Source: Ruminococcaceae bacterium UBA945 (GTDB lineage Bacteria > Bacillota > Clostridia > Oscillospirales > Acutalibacteraceae). From it: a stretch of DNA of 21,856 bases. The DNA is taken from the NCBI GenBank assembly GCA_002293315.1, contig DBCZ01000065.1:5574-27429 (forward strand), in the 5' to 3' direction. The notes below the pieces were generated by a model. The model saw nothing but the letters and a program-made list of their open reading frames with translations, did no database searches and was not told the origin of the DNA. Positions 1 through 7,115 of this stretch are shown here, piece by piece. Numbering within the stretch: the first letter of the stretch is position 1; each line of letters begins with the position of its first letter. A program made the position numbers and the translations under genes.

Positions 1-224
1 TGATAATCCCGAAAGAGCATATCGCTTCCGCGGCGGACATCACCGGTGAAAACAGCGCGCTTGTCGCCGCTGTGTTTGAAGCGGCCGCGGAGATAGCAAA
101 GCAGGAAAAGCTGGAAAACGGCTTTAGGCTCGTCACGAATTCAGGCAAGGACGGCAGGCAGTCTGTGAATCATTTGCATTTTCATATGCTGGCGGGCAAG
201 AGCCTGAGCGAAAAGCTGGGCTAA
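1..224 (+). CDS. HIT-family (histidine triad) hydrolase, 3' part
   Basis: Only the C-terminal 73 residues are in the window; the reading frame enters at base 3 and stops with TAA at 222-224. The segment begins with the IIPKEHI stretch typical of HINT-type proteins and ends with the histidine triad NHLHFHMLAG, which fits the family pattern H-hydrophobic-H-hydrophobic-H. Proteins of this branch are about 110 residues, so roughly one third is missing upstream. The family hydrolyses nucleoside phosphoramidates and related adenylated compounds in the cytoplasm through the central histidines. The tail after the triad (KSLSEKLG) differs from the usual GGR...PPG ending of HINT1-like proteins. The next gene starts 10 bases downstream with a strong ribosome binding site, so the two are probably co-transcribed. 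The family is secure; the physiological substrate is unknown. Confidence 0.9.
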   Translation, partial: IIPKEHIASAADITGENSALVAAVFEAAAEIAKQEKLENGFRLVTNSGKDGRQSVNHLHFHMLAGKSLSEKLG

Positions 225-234
225 GGAGGAAAAC

Positions 235-774
235 ATGGGTGAATATTATAATATGACCATTGCGGGCGTAGAGCGAAGCCTGCCGATTTGCCCGATAAAC
301 GAGCATCTTGACATTGCGGGCTTCATCATGTTCGGCGATGTTGAGCTCACGGAGAAGGCTTCGGCGGCTCTGCTTGAGAAATGCCCGGAGCATGACGTAA
401 TCGTAACGGCGGAGAGCAAGGGCATTCCGCTTGCCTATGAGATGGCGCGGCTCGGCTGCCGCAATTACGTCGTCGCGAGAAAAGGGATAAAAGCATATAT
501 GCGAAACCCGATAAGTACCGATGTGCGCTCTATAACGACCTCTCATGTTCAAAAGCTGTATCTCTCTGAAGATGACTGCATCAATCTCAAGGGTAAGCGA
601 ATTCTCATTGTAGATGACGTCGTAAGCACGGGAGAATCCCTTGCCGCGATGGAGGAGCTTTTGCACCAGATAGGCGGCAAGGTGGTCGGCAAGGCCTGCG
701 TTCTCGCCGAGGGCGACGCCATGGACAGAGACGATATCATCTTCTTAGAGCCTCTGCCCCTGTTTGAGAAATAA
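235..774 (+). CDS. Type I phosphoribosyltransferase (adenine/xanthine PRT-like)
   Basis: This 179-residue protein starts at ATG 235, placed by AAGGAGGA at 223-230. The PRPP-binding loop ILIVDDVVSTGES lies at about residues 123-135; the two adjacent aspartates followed by an S/T-T-G turn are the type I phosphoribosyltransferase signature. An AESKGIPLAYEMA segment near residue 60 resembles the adenine and xanthine transferases and the effector domain of PurR-type regulators. No helix-turn-helix precedes it, so it should be a cytoplasmic enzyme that transfers phosphoribose from PRPP to a purine base for salvage. The exact base cannot be read from the sequence, so no gene symbol is given. Its stop codon overlaps the start of the ComEC gene (TAATG at 772-776), which implies translational coupling. 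Confidence 0.85.
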   Translation: MGEYYNMTIAGVERSLPICPINEHLDIAGFIMFGDVELTEKASAALLEKCPEHDVIVTAESKGIPLAYEMARLGCRNYVVARKGIKAYMRNPISTDVRSITTSHVQKLYLSEDDCINLKGKRILIVDDVVSTGESLAAMEELLHQIGGKVVGKACVLAEGDAMDRDDIIFLEPLPLFEK

Positions 775-2960
775 TGCAGAAGCCTTTTGCCGTTATCGGA
801 TTCTCACTGCTAATAGCCTTCGTTGCGGCGGTTTTCATCGGAAAGACGCCAAGCTTCGTTATGGCCGGTGTTTGCCTCGCGGCGGTCATCGCGGCTGTGG
901 TTATTCTGAAGATCAAAGGAAAAAGCATAAGGGATTTTATCATAGTGTCAGCGGCGCTGTTTTCGGCGTCTCTGGCATTTTTCGTGTTCGGGATATCCTA
1001 TGACGGCAAAGCGGAAAACTTTGATTTTCTTGACGGCAAGGCCGCCTCAATAAGCGGCAGGCTCATGGAATATCCCGAGCGCGAATACGGCAGGTATTAC
1101 TATGAGATTGAGGTTGAAAGCGTAAGCATAGGCGGCGAAGAGATAAAAACAGAGAATTTCCGCACACGGCTCGGCTCATTCTACCCTATTTACATTGATT
1201 TATATGACTATCTCTATGCCAACGTCACGTTTTACACCTTTAACGACGAAGATTTCTTCTCGGCGAAAACGCGAAATCTCTCGCAGAATGTCGTCATCGG
1301 CGCGTCTGTGAAGGATCGCACGGCTTACAGTGTTAAAGCCGAGAAAAGCGGCCTTGATTATTACCTGAAGCGGATACACAAGGACCTCACGAAAAACGTG
1401 AGCGCAATGATGGCGCCGGAGCTTTCAGGGCTCGTCAACGCGATGATTCTGGGTGATAACTCCGGCATCACAGACGAGGTCAGCCGCAGCTTTCGGGAGA
1501 CGGGACTGTCTCACTTGCTTACGGTTTCGGGCTTCCACGTCTCAGTGATTTCCGGCTTTCTTATTCTTCTGCTCTCAGGGCTGGGCTTCAGCAGAAAGGT
1601 GAGAAACTCTCTGGCGATACTCGCCGTACTGCTGTTCATGCTCTTAAACGGCATGAGCGGCGCTGTTATGCGAAGCGGCATAATGACGGTGATTTTCCTG
1701 CTTGCCGATATTTTCGGGCGCGAGGCAAATTCCCTCAACTCCCTCGGCCTCTCACTTGTGATAATCTGCCTGTTTAATCCGTTTATCGGCGGCGACGTGG
1801 GGTTTCTGATGTCCGTCATGGCGACGGCGGGGATAATCCTCTTAAACGCGCCGATAAGAAAAGCTTTGGTTAAACCCTTCGGCAGCGGAAAGATATACCG
1901 CATTATGAACCCCCTCGCCTCCGCGCTTTCCATGAGCCTTGCGGCCACGGTTTTCCTGCTGCCGTTTCAAATCTATCTGTTTGGCACGGTTTCAATCATT
2001 GCGCCGCTGGCCAGCACTCTTTTCATGCCGCTTGCCACTCTGCTGATCTACCTCGCCATCTTTGCGCTGCTGTTTTCCTCTTCGGGCATTCTCGCCTTTA
2101 TCGCGACGCCCTTCGCGTTTCTCACGGCTCTTACGGCGAAGGGCATCATCGAGGGTGCGGATATGCTTTCGGGGCTCAGAGGCATATATCTGCATATAGG
2201 CAACCGCTACGGCTTTTTATGCCTCGCGGCTATCTTGCTGCTTCTGGCGGTGATTATAATCAAGAAGCCCGGCAGGAAGACGAAAATCATCTTTGCCGCA
2301 TGCTCCGCCGCGATTATAATCGCCGGAGTTTCGCTCAATTATCTGAAATATCATAATGCGGTTGCAGTTGCCGTCGTAAATGAAGGTGAAGAAAGCTGCG
2401 TGCTTATCTTAAAAAATGACGAGGCAGCCGTGATAACTCTGGGCGGCTATAACGAAACCGCCGCGGCCTCAGTGCTTGCCGAAAACAATATCAGCGCCGT
2501 GAAGACGATGAATTTGCTTTCAAACACGCATGATGTCACTTATGCCGCGCGGAATGTCCTTGAGGAATATTCCGTCGAGACGGTAAATATCAGCGAGCAG
2601 GTTTTCATAGATAACAAGCTTGACGCTCTCCTTAAACACGCAGAGCGGCGTGTTTTTGAGGAAATCTCTGTCTATAACGCCGTTGATGGCATACCGATTG
2701 AAGTAATAGACGGCGGCTTTGAAAGCGAAATCTTCGGCAGCCGCTTGATTATCGAGACCGGGGAGGCCGCCGGGCACAGTGAAATCCTCGTGACGAATAA
2801 TCCTGCCTCCTCCGTGATTTCCTCATTTACTGTTCTGCAAATAAGTGATATAATTGAAGCCGAAGAATATCACGGCGCGTTCGTCGCGGCATGCGAGAGG
2901 CGCGTGACGTATATAGACCTCTTCAAGGACGGCAAGCTGGAGTTAAGGAGGGAAAGCTAA
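774..2960 (+). CDS. comEC: ComEC/Rec2-family membrane protein with degenerate C-terminal domain
   Basis: This 728-residue protein has three hydrophobic segments in the first 80 residues, a predicted extracytoplasmic stretch (about 80-215, DUF4131-like region), and a polytopic core at about 215-510. The core carries the Competence-domain signature GLSHLLTVSGFHVSV at about residues 244-258. In naturally competent bacteria ComEC forms the inner-membrane channel that imports single-stranded DNA. Residues of about 525-728 occupy the place of the usual metallo-beta-lactamase-like domain but lack its metal motifs: VVNEGEES stands where DVGQGD is expected, TLGG where DTG is expected, and SNTHDVTY where THxxxDH is expected. 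The nuclease-type function is therefore probably lost. The start ATG shares its A with the stop of the upstream gene, and its own stop overlaps holA in the same TAATG manner. The family call is firm; functional competence is not shown. Confidence 0.92.
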   Translation: MQKPFAVIGFSLLIAFVAAVFIGKTPSFVMAGVCLAAVIAAVVILKIKGKSIRDFIIVSAALFSASLAFFVFGISYDGKAENFDFLDGKAASISGRLMEYPEREYGRYYYEIEVESVSIGGEEIKTENFRTRLGSFYPIYIDLYDYLYANVTFYTFNDEDFFSAKTRNLSQNVVIGASVKDRTAYSVKAEKSGLDYYLKRIHKDLTKNVSAMMAPELSGLVNAMILGDNSGITDEVSRSFRETGLSHLLTVSGFHVSVISGFLILLLSGLGFSRKVRNSLAILAVLLFMLLNGMSGAVMRSGIMTVIFLLADIFGREANSLNSLGLSLVIICLFNPFIGGDVGFLMSVMATAGIILLNAPIRKALVKPFGSGKIYRIMNPLASALSMSLAATVFLLPFQIYLFGTVSIIAPLASTLFMPLATLLIYLAIFALLFSSSGILAFIATPFAFLTALTAKGIIEGADMLSGLRGIYLHIGNRYGFLCLAAILLLLAVIIIKKPGRKTKIIFAACSAAIIIAGVSLNYLKYHNAVAVAVVNEGEESCVLILKNDEAAVITLGGYNETAAASVLAENNISAVKTMNLLSNTHDVTYAARNVLEEYSVETVNISEQVFIDNKLDALLKHAERRVFEEISVYNAVDGIPIEVIDGGFESEIFGSRLIIETGEAAGHSEILVTNNPASSVISSFTVLQISDIIEAEEYHGAFVAACERRVTYIDLFKDGKLELRRES
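2826..2854 (+). promoter_or_regulatory. Predicted internal promoter for holA within comEC
   Basis: TTTACT at 2826-2831 is separated by exactly 17 bases from TATAAT at 2849-2854, which is preceded by TG to give the extended -10 TGATATAAT. The predicted start is about 100 bases before the holA start codon. The -35 hexamer and spacing are identical to those of the promoter at 6208-6236. The element lies in coding sequence, so this is a prediction from consensus only. Confidence 0.45.
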
Positions 2961-4003
2961 TGGCGGCTATCAGCGAAGGCGCATTCAAAAAGCAAATTGA
3001 AGGCGGCGCGCTCAAAAATGTTTATTTGCTTTACGGCAGCGAAAAGTATATGCTCGTCCGCGCGGCGAAGAAGCTGATGAAAAGCCTTGGCGGAGCTTTC
3101 TCCGAATTCAACCTCAATGAATTCACACACGAGGCGTCTTTGGAAAGCATTGTCGATTCCGCCGTGGCTCTGCCCTTGATGGCCGAGCGCAAATGCACCG
3201 CCGTGGCGGATTTCAACCTCGATGACAAGAAGCAAGACGAAATTAACAAGCTCACCGAGCTGATTGAAAGCGTTCCCGATACCACCGTGCTGCTTCTCTA
3301 TTTCCCCACGCTCAGCTTTGACGCGAAAAAAGCCAAATGGAAGAATCTCATCAAGGCTGTGGACAAGGCGGGCGCAGCGGTGGAATTCAAGCAGAGAGAG
3401 CGCGGCGAGCTAATTAGCCTGCTCATTAAGAGTGCCGAGAAAGCCGGCTGTACGCTTTCAAGGCAGAACGCCGGCACAATCGCCGAATATGCGGGCAGCG
3501 ACATAAAGGCTCTGCTGAATGAGATGGCGAAGCTATGCGCGTTCGCCGGCGGATGCGAGATAACCGCCCAAATGATTGAAACCCTCGTGCCTAAATCCCT
3601 GGAGACGACGGTATTTATTCTCTCCGACGCAATCGTGCAGGGCAATTACGAAAAGGCCTATTCCTGCATGAACCTGCTTTTCAATTCCGGCGAGGAGCCT
3701 GTGGCGGTGCTTTCGGTTCTCGCCTCTGCGTATATAGATATGTTCCGCGTCAAAACGGCGGCTTTATCCGGGCTGCCATATAATGCGCCCCAGAGCTACG
3801 GAGACTACGGCGGACGCGCGTTTCGCCTTGACAAGGCCAATCGCTCGGCGAGAGGCCTCTCTATAGAGCAAATAAAGCAAAGTATTGACGTTCTCTCTGC
3901 GGCAGATATGTCGCTGAAAAGCTCGCGCATGGCTTCGCGCCTGACGCTGGACGGCCTGATTGGAAAACTTCTCATGATTTCCGGGGGCGAGAGAATAGCT
4001 TGA
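2960..4003 (+). CDS. holA: DNA polymerase III delta subunit
   Basis: This 347-residue protein is the clamp-loader delta subunit, which opens the beta sliding clamp during replication and works with tau/gamma and delta-prime in the cytoplasm. The N-terminus has FKKQIEGGALKNVYLLYGSE, matching the delta pattern in which a short helix precedes a Y-L-L-Y-G-x-E strand, and the length is usual for the family. The start is ATG 2960: AAGGAGG at 2944-2950 lies correctly upstream, while the frame that opens further upstream at 2891 would add 23 residues without family similarity. TAATG overlap couples it to comEC, and comEC followed by holA is a widespread Firmicutes arrangement. Its stop overlaps the next start (TTGA, 4000-4003). 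Confidence 0.93.
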   Translation: MAAISEGAFKKQIEGGALKNVYLLYGSEKYMLVRAAKKLMKSLGGAFSEFNLNEFTHEASLESIVDSAVALPLMAERKCTAVADFNLDDKKQDEINKLTELIESVPDTTVLLLYFPTLSFDAKKAKWKNLIKAVDKAGAAVEFKQRERGELISLLIKSAEKAGCTLSRQNAGTIAEYAGSDIKALLNEMAKLCAFAGGCEITAQMIETLVPKSLETTVFILSDAIVQGNYEKAYSCMNLLFNSGEEPVAVLSVLASAYIDMFRVKTAALSGLPYNAPQSYGDYGGRAFRLDKANRSARGLSIEQIKQSIDVLSAADMSLKSSRMASRLTLDGLIGKLLMISGGERIA

Positions 4004-4584
4004 TTAAGATTAAAGAAGCAATCATCGTTGAGGGCAAATATGATAAAGCTAAGCTCAGCACGCTCCTTGACGCAGTGATAATCGAGACGCGGGGCTTTCG
4101 GATTTTCAAGGACAAGGATACGCTCAAGCTTATTCAGCGCCTCGCGGGGGAATGTGGTATAATTGTGCTGACGGACAGTGACGCCGCGGGTTTTCAAATC
4201 AGGGCAAAGCTGCAAAGCGCCGTGCCGCCCGAAAGGATAAAGCACGCGTATATACCCGATATCTTCGGCAAAGAGCGGCGCAAGACGGTGGCCTCTAAAG
4301 AGGGCAAGCTCGGCGTGGAGGGAATGAATGCCGGGGTTTTGCTTGAAGCTCTTCAAAACGCGGGGGTTAATGCTCAGGCAGAGGGCGACGAGCTCACAAA
4401 GGCAGATTTCTTTATGCTGGGTTTGTCCGGAAAAGCGGACAGCGCCGCGAGACGAAAGGAGCTTCTTAAGAAGCTTGATTTGCCGGAGAGAATGCCTGCA
4501 AATTCTTTGATAAAAGTGATAAACTCAATATACGGAAAAGAGAAATTCTTAAAAATGCTGGAGGACGAATATGGAGCTAACTAA
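4000..4584 (+). CDS. Toprim-domain protein, ribonuclease M5-like (DUF4093)
   Basis: This 194-residue protein uses a TTG start at 4000 that overlaps the holA stop. No in-frame ATG precedes the conserved core, and the resulting N-terminus MIKIKEAIIVEGKYD matches the start of RNase M5. Toprim motifs are visible: the catalytic glutamate in VEGKYD (residues 10-15) and a D-x-D motif in TDSDAAG near residue 58. KLGVEGMN near residue 106 parallels the RGIGVEHA region of RNase M5. RNase M5 matures 5S rRNA with help from ribosomal protein L18. The C-terminal half corresponds to the DUF4093-type extension. The Toprim call is strong. The 5S maturation role is an inference from the family, so no symbol is assigned. 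Confidence 0.82.
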   Translation: MIKIKEAIIVEGKYDKAKLSTLLDAVIIETRGFRIFKDKDTLKLIQRLAGECGIIVLTDSDAAGFQIRAKLQSAVPPERIKHAYIPDIFGKERRKTVASKEGKLGVEGMNAGVLLEALQNAGVNAQAEGDELTKADFFMLGLSGKADSAARRKELLKKLDLPERMPANSLIKVINSIYGKEKFLKMLEDEYGAN

Positions 4585-4966
4585 AAAAACACTTGAGGAA
4601 GTGCGGTTCAAGACCAAGGGAAAATGGTATGACGGCAGGCAGGTGGACGCCTTCATTGATGAAATCATCTCTTCGCTTGATGAGCTTGAATATCCAGATT
4701 ATGCGCCTGTGGAAAGCGAGGTGCCCGAGCGCGTTGATTCCGCCGAAATTGAGCTTGCGGCGGCAAGAGCGGCAATGAGCGGCGACGAAATGAAGCTGCG
4801 TGATTTGAGGGCGGAAATAGAGCGGCTCACGGCGCAGAAGGACGAGCTGACAAAGAACATCAGCCTGCTTAAAAGCTTCAAGGAGCAGTTCAAGGCTTCC
4901 GTCGGCAAGGATATTGATGAGATTAAGGAGAAGCTTGATAGCTTCACCTCAGACACTCTATTATAG
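4571..4966 (+). CDS. Short DivIVA-like coiled-coil protein
   Basis: This 131-residue protein has an N-terminal stretch (about residues 8-38) that follows the DivIVA membrane-targeting pattern: basic FKTKGKWYDGRQVDAFIDEI corresponds to the family's F-x-x-x-x-x-G-Y-D-x-x-x-V-D-x-F-L. Residues of about 55-120 are rich in E, K, A and L with heptad-like spacing and should form a coiled coil. It is much shorter than DivIVA proper and closer in size to GpsB-like adaptors. The family organises cell division and polar or septal wall synthesis. The start codon lies inside the end of the Toprim gene (14-base overlap) and is preceded by GGAGG at 4560-4564. The specific role is unknown. Confidence 0.72.
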   Translation: MELTKKTLEEVRFKTKGKWYDGRQVDAFIDEIISSLDELEYPDYAPVESEVPERVDSAEIELAAARAAMSGDEMKLRDLRAEIERLTAQKDELTKNISLLKSFKEQFKASVGKDIDEIKEKLDSFTSDTLL

Positions 4967-4983
4967 ACGTAACCGGAGGAAGC

Positions 4984-5685
4984 ATGATTAACACTGAAGT
5001 TTTTCTGGATTTATACAAGCAGCTTGAAGACGAGCTTGAGAAGAAATATCGCGGCGCGAAGAGAAGATATTCAAGCGTGGTGTTTGAGTATTCGAAAGAC
5101 CCGGCAAGCGCGGTTTTCCGTGATAAGCTTGACGTCGTAAGAGAGATAAGGAATCTTCTCACGCACAACGCGAACATCGGCGGGTTGCCTGTAATCGAGC
5201 CGTCGGAGCCTGTGGTGGAAGGATTGCGCGAGGTTTTGGCGTATGTAAAAAACCCGCCGCTTGCGCTGGAATATGCCAAGCAGGGTGAGACCATCATGCG
5301 CGCAACGCTGAATCAAGGCGTGCTGTGCACGATGGAGCTTATGGATAAAAACGGCTTTTCAAATGTTCCCGTCATGCGAAACGGTGATTTCATCGGCGTG
5401 TTCAGCAAGGACACCATCTTTCGCTATGTAATGATGAGCGGCAAGCCCATTGACAGCGCCACCACCCTTGAGGATTTGCAGCGGCTTCTGCCTGTTAAGG
5501 AGCACCCGCAGAATTATGCTTTCCTGCCGCGCAATGCAACCTATGCCGAAGCCAAGGCCATTTTTGAAAAGCTCACCGGCAAGGGCAAGCGCGTGAACGT
5601 TATCTTTATCACCGAGAACGGCGGCGAACAAGAACGCTTGCTCGGTATGCTCACGCCGTGGGACGTTATGGGCGCGCCGGATTAA
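4984..5685 (+). CDS. CBS-domain protein with HEPN-like N-terminal domain
   Basis: This 233-residue cytoplasmic protein starts at ATG 4984 behind CCGGAGGA. Residues 1-100 are helical and charged and contain R56-N57-L-L-T-H61, the R-N-x-x-x-H form of the HEPN motif R-x4-6-H found in many toxin and defence ribonucleases. Residues of about 108-231 form a CBS pair. The first repeat is recognisable by GFSNVPVMRNGDFIGVFSKD and the second by RVNVIFITENGG...LLGMLTPWDVM. CBS pairs usually bind adenine nucleotides and control an attached domain. One reading is a nucleotide-gated HEPN protein; another is a non-catalytic HEPN-like helical bundle. It is the last gene of the + strand run and is followed by a terminator 10 bases after its stop. 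CBS assignment is secure; HEPN assignment rests on one motif. Confidence 0.8.
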   Translation: MINTEVFLDLYKQLEDELEKKYRGAKRRYSSVVFEYSKDPASAVFRDKLDVVREIRNLLTHNANIGGLPVIEPSEPVVEGLREVLAYVKNPPLALEYAKQGETIMRATLNQGVLCTMELMDKNGFSNVPVMRNGDFIGVFSKDTIFRYVMMSGKPIDSATTLEDLQRLLPVKEHPQNYAFLPRNATYAEAKAIFEKLTGKGKRVNVIFITENGGEQERLLGMLTPWDVMGAPD

Positions 5686-5695
5686 ACAAAAAAAC

Positions 5696-5723
5696 AGACG
5701 CCGCATGGCGTCTATTTTTTTTT
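5696..5723. terminator. Bidirectional intrinsic terminator between CBS gene and DtxR gene
   Basis: AGACGCC (5696-5702), loop GCAT, and GGCGTCT (5707-5713) form a perfect 7-bp stem followed by A and nine T on the + strand. Read on the - strand, the same stem is followed by G and seven T. The stem contains the TAG stop codon of the convergent regulator (5712-5714), and the T tract encodes that protein's final lysines. Confidence 0.88.
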
Positions 5724-6080
5724 CGCTAGATAGTCTCTCATTTTATCAAAGCTTTCAGCGCTCAAGACATGCTCGATGCGGCAGGCGTCTTTCACGGCTT
5801 GCTCTCCGCTTACACCGATATGCAATAGGAAATCTGTGAAGAATTTGTGCCGCTCATACATCTCCTCCGCAATCATTTTGCCGGTTTTTGTCAGCGTGAT
5901 GAAACCGTCTTTATCCACCTCAATGAAATCGCTCTCCTTGAGCTTTTTCATCGCGACGCTCACGCTGGGTTTTGTGAAGTCAAGCTCGGTTGCTATGTCC
6001 ACCGAGCGCACCTCACCCTTCGTCTCGCGCAGCATCAATATGGTTTCGAGATAATTCTCCGCAGATTCATGTATCTTCAT
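5712..6080 (-). CDS. DtxR/MntR-family metal-dependent repressor
   Basis: The protein has 122 residues if it starts at the ATG whose A is 6080 (MKIHESAENYLE). This matches the family's usual N-terminus and has AGGA about 8 bases upstream. An in-frame ATG at 6095 would add MRMML. Residues of about 5-65 form the winged helix-turn-helix (VDIATELDFTKPSVSVAMKKL), and residues of about 66-122 form the dimerisation and metal-binding domain. Putative ligands are N9, H78, C100, E103 and H104. C-R-I-E-H matches DtxR/IdeR (C-R-W-E-H) better than B. subtilis MntR, which has a glutamate at the cysteine position. There is no SH3-like third domain. No metal transporter is adjacent. It should repress iron or manganese uptake genes when metal is replete, but which metal cannot be settled from this sequence. 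Confidence 0.88.
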   Translation of the reverse strand: MKIHESAENYLETILMLRETKGEVRSVDIATELDFTKPSVSVAMKKLKESDFIEVDKDGFITLTKTGKMIAEEMYERHKFFTDFLLHIGVSGEQAVKDACRIEHVLSAESFDKMRDYLAKKK

Positions 6081-6122
6081 AAGCATCATCCTCATAAGCT
6101 TTAAGCCCTGTAACTAATAATA

Positions 6123-6151
6123 AGTATAGCATGCTTCACACTCTTTTGCAA
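6123..6151 (-). promoter_or_regulatory. Promoter of the DtxR-family regulator
   Basis: On the - strand, TTGCAA (6146-6151) and TATACT (6123-6128) are separated by exactly 17 bases, and the -10 is preceded by TG (TGCTATACT). The predicted transcript start is about 35 bases upstream of the regulator's start codon. I could not recognise a DtxR or MntR operator in the following bases. Confidence 0.7.
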
Positions 6152-6207
6152 TTAAACAAATAGCTTGCCGCGGCGCAATCCGAAAGGAATCCGTAAGAGA
6201 AACGCAA

Positions 6208-6236
6208 TTTACTTATCCGGCCTTTTTTGCTATACT
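6208..6236 (+). promoter_or_regulatory. Promoter of the PF06541-type membrane protein gene
   Basis: TTTACT (6208-6213) lies 17 bases ahead of TATACT (6231-6236), which has the TG extension (TGCTATACT), the same -10 string as in the divergent promoter. Transcription would start near 6243, giving a leader of about 70 bases. Confidence 0.65.
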
Positions 6237-6312
6237 TGCTCTATGAAAAAGCGCGGCCTTTTGAGACGGCTGCGAAATGCGGATATTGAATGCGGGGTTA
6301 AAAGAGGAGTTA

Positions 6313-7107
6313 ATGGATAAGCCAATTACAGAGGGAATGAGCGTGGTCAATCCGGTTTCCGGTTATTTTCGAAAGAGGGATGAGCGTCTCGAGCGTGCTT
6401 ACAATAAAATAAAAATGGAAAGCAGCGCCGACAAGCCTTTTGCTTACGGCATGTGCTGGTCAAAGCTTTTTTGGATATTCTTCATCGGCAATTTCTTCGG
6501 CTTCGTCGTCGAGACGCTGTATTGCCTTGTGATGCCGCCGCACCAGTTTGAAATAAGGGTAAGTGTGGTGTTCGGCCCGTTCGTACTGATTTACGGCATC
6601 GGCGCGCTGGCAATGACGGTGATGTTCTACAAGCTTTATAACCGAAGCTCGCCGTTTATCTTCCTTTTGAGCGCACTCGTCGGCGGAACGGTGGAATATG
6701 TCTCCAGCTATGTTCAGCAGGCGTTCTTCGGCACTGTTTCTTGGGAATACTCTGATTCTCTTTTCAATATCAACGGCAGAACCAACCTGTTTTATTCCAT
6801 CTTTTGGGGGCTTCTCGGCGTCATCTGGGTAAAGGAAATCTATCCGAGAATGTGCCTGCAAATTGAGAGAATTCCGAAGAAGGTCGGCAGACCTCTCACC
6901 GTAGCTCTCACTGTCTTCATGGTGGTCAACATGGTTCTCTCCGCCGCCGCGGTAATGAGATGGTCTCAGCGCATTGAGGGCGTGCCGGCAAGCTCTCCGG
7001 TCGCCGTTTTCATAGACACCGTATTCACCGATGAATATATGGAGCTGATTTACCCCAACATGAAGCACGTCGGCGGGGTTGAGGTCGCGGATATTCAGAC
7101 CGAATAG
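6313..7107 (+). CDS. Putative ABC-transporter type IV family membrane protein (PF06541-like)
   Basis: This 264-residue protein starts at ATG 6313, chosen because AGAGGAG lies at 6303-6309. An in-frame ATG at 6277 would add 12 residues without a ribosome binding site. After about 50 soluble residues there are five predicted membrane segments, beginning at LFWIFFIGNFFGFVVET, VVFGPFVLIYGIGAL, FIFLLSALVGGTVEYV, LFYSIFWGLLGVIW and PLTVALTVFMVVNMV. The G-F-V-V-E-T and G-G-T-V-E-Y motifs, each with a conserved glutamate inside a membrane segment, are typical of the family labelled putative ABC-transporter type IV. Despite that name no ATPase partner is adjacent, and the function of the family is not established. 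It is a single-gene transcript bounded by its own promoter and terminator. Confidence 0.8.
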   Translation: MDKPITEGMSVVNPVSGYFRKRDERLERAYNKIKMESSADKPFAYGMCWSKLFWIFFIGNFFGFVVETLYCLVMPPHQFEIRVSVVFGPFVLIYGIGALAMTVMFYKLYNRSSPFIFLLSALVGGTVEYVSSYVQQAFFGTVSWEYSDSLFNINGRTNLFYSIFWGLLGVIWVKEIYPRMCLQIERIPKKVGRPLTVALTVFMVVNMVLSAAAVMRWSQRIEGVPASSPVAVFIDTVFTDEYMELIYPNMKHVGGVEVADIQTE

Positions 7108-7115
7108 GAACAAGT

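Noticed and set aside
2891..2959. Earlier start of holA at 2891
   Set aside because: The region is the conserved end of comEC in another frame; AAGGAGG at 2944-2950 places the start at 2960.
4155..4163. TGGTATAAT inside the Toprim gene as an internal promoter for the DivIVA-like gene
   Set aside because: The -10 is good but no -35-like hexamer exists at 16-18 bases upstream, and it is 400 bases from the next start.
6460..7113. A 217-codon open frame on the - strand opposite the membrane protein gene
   Set aside because: Its composition (many His, Arg and Asp) mirrors the hydrophobic codons of the real gene, and it crosses the terminator region.
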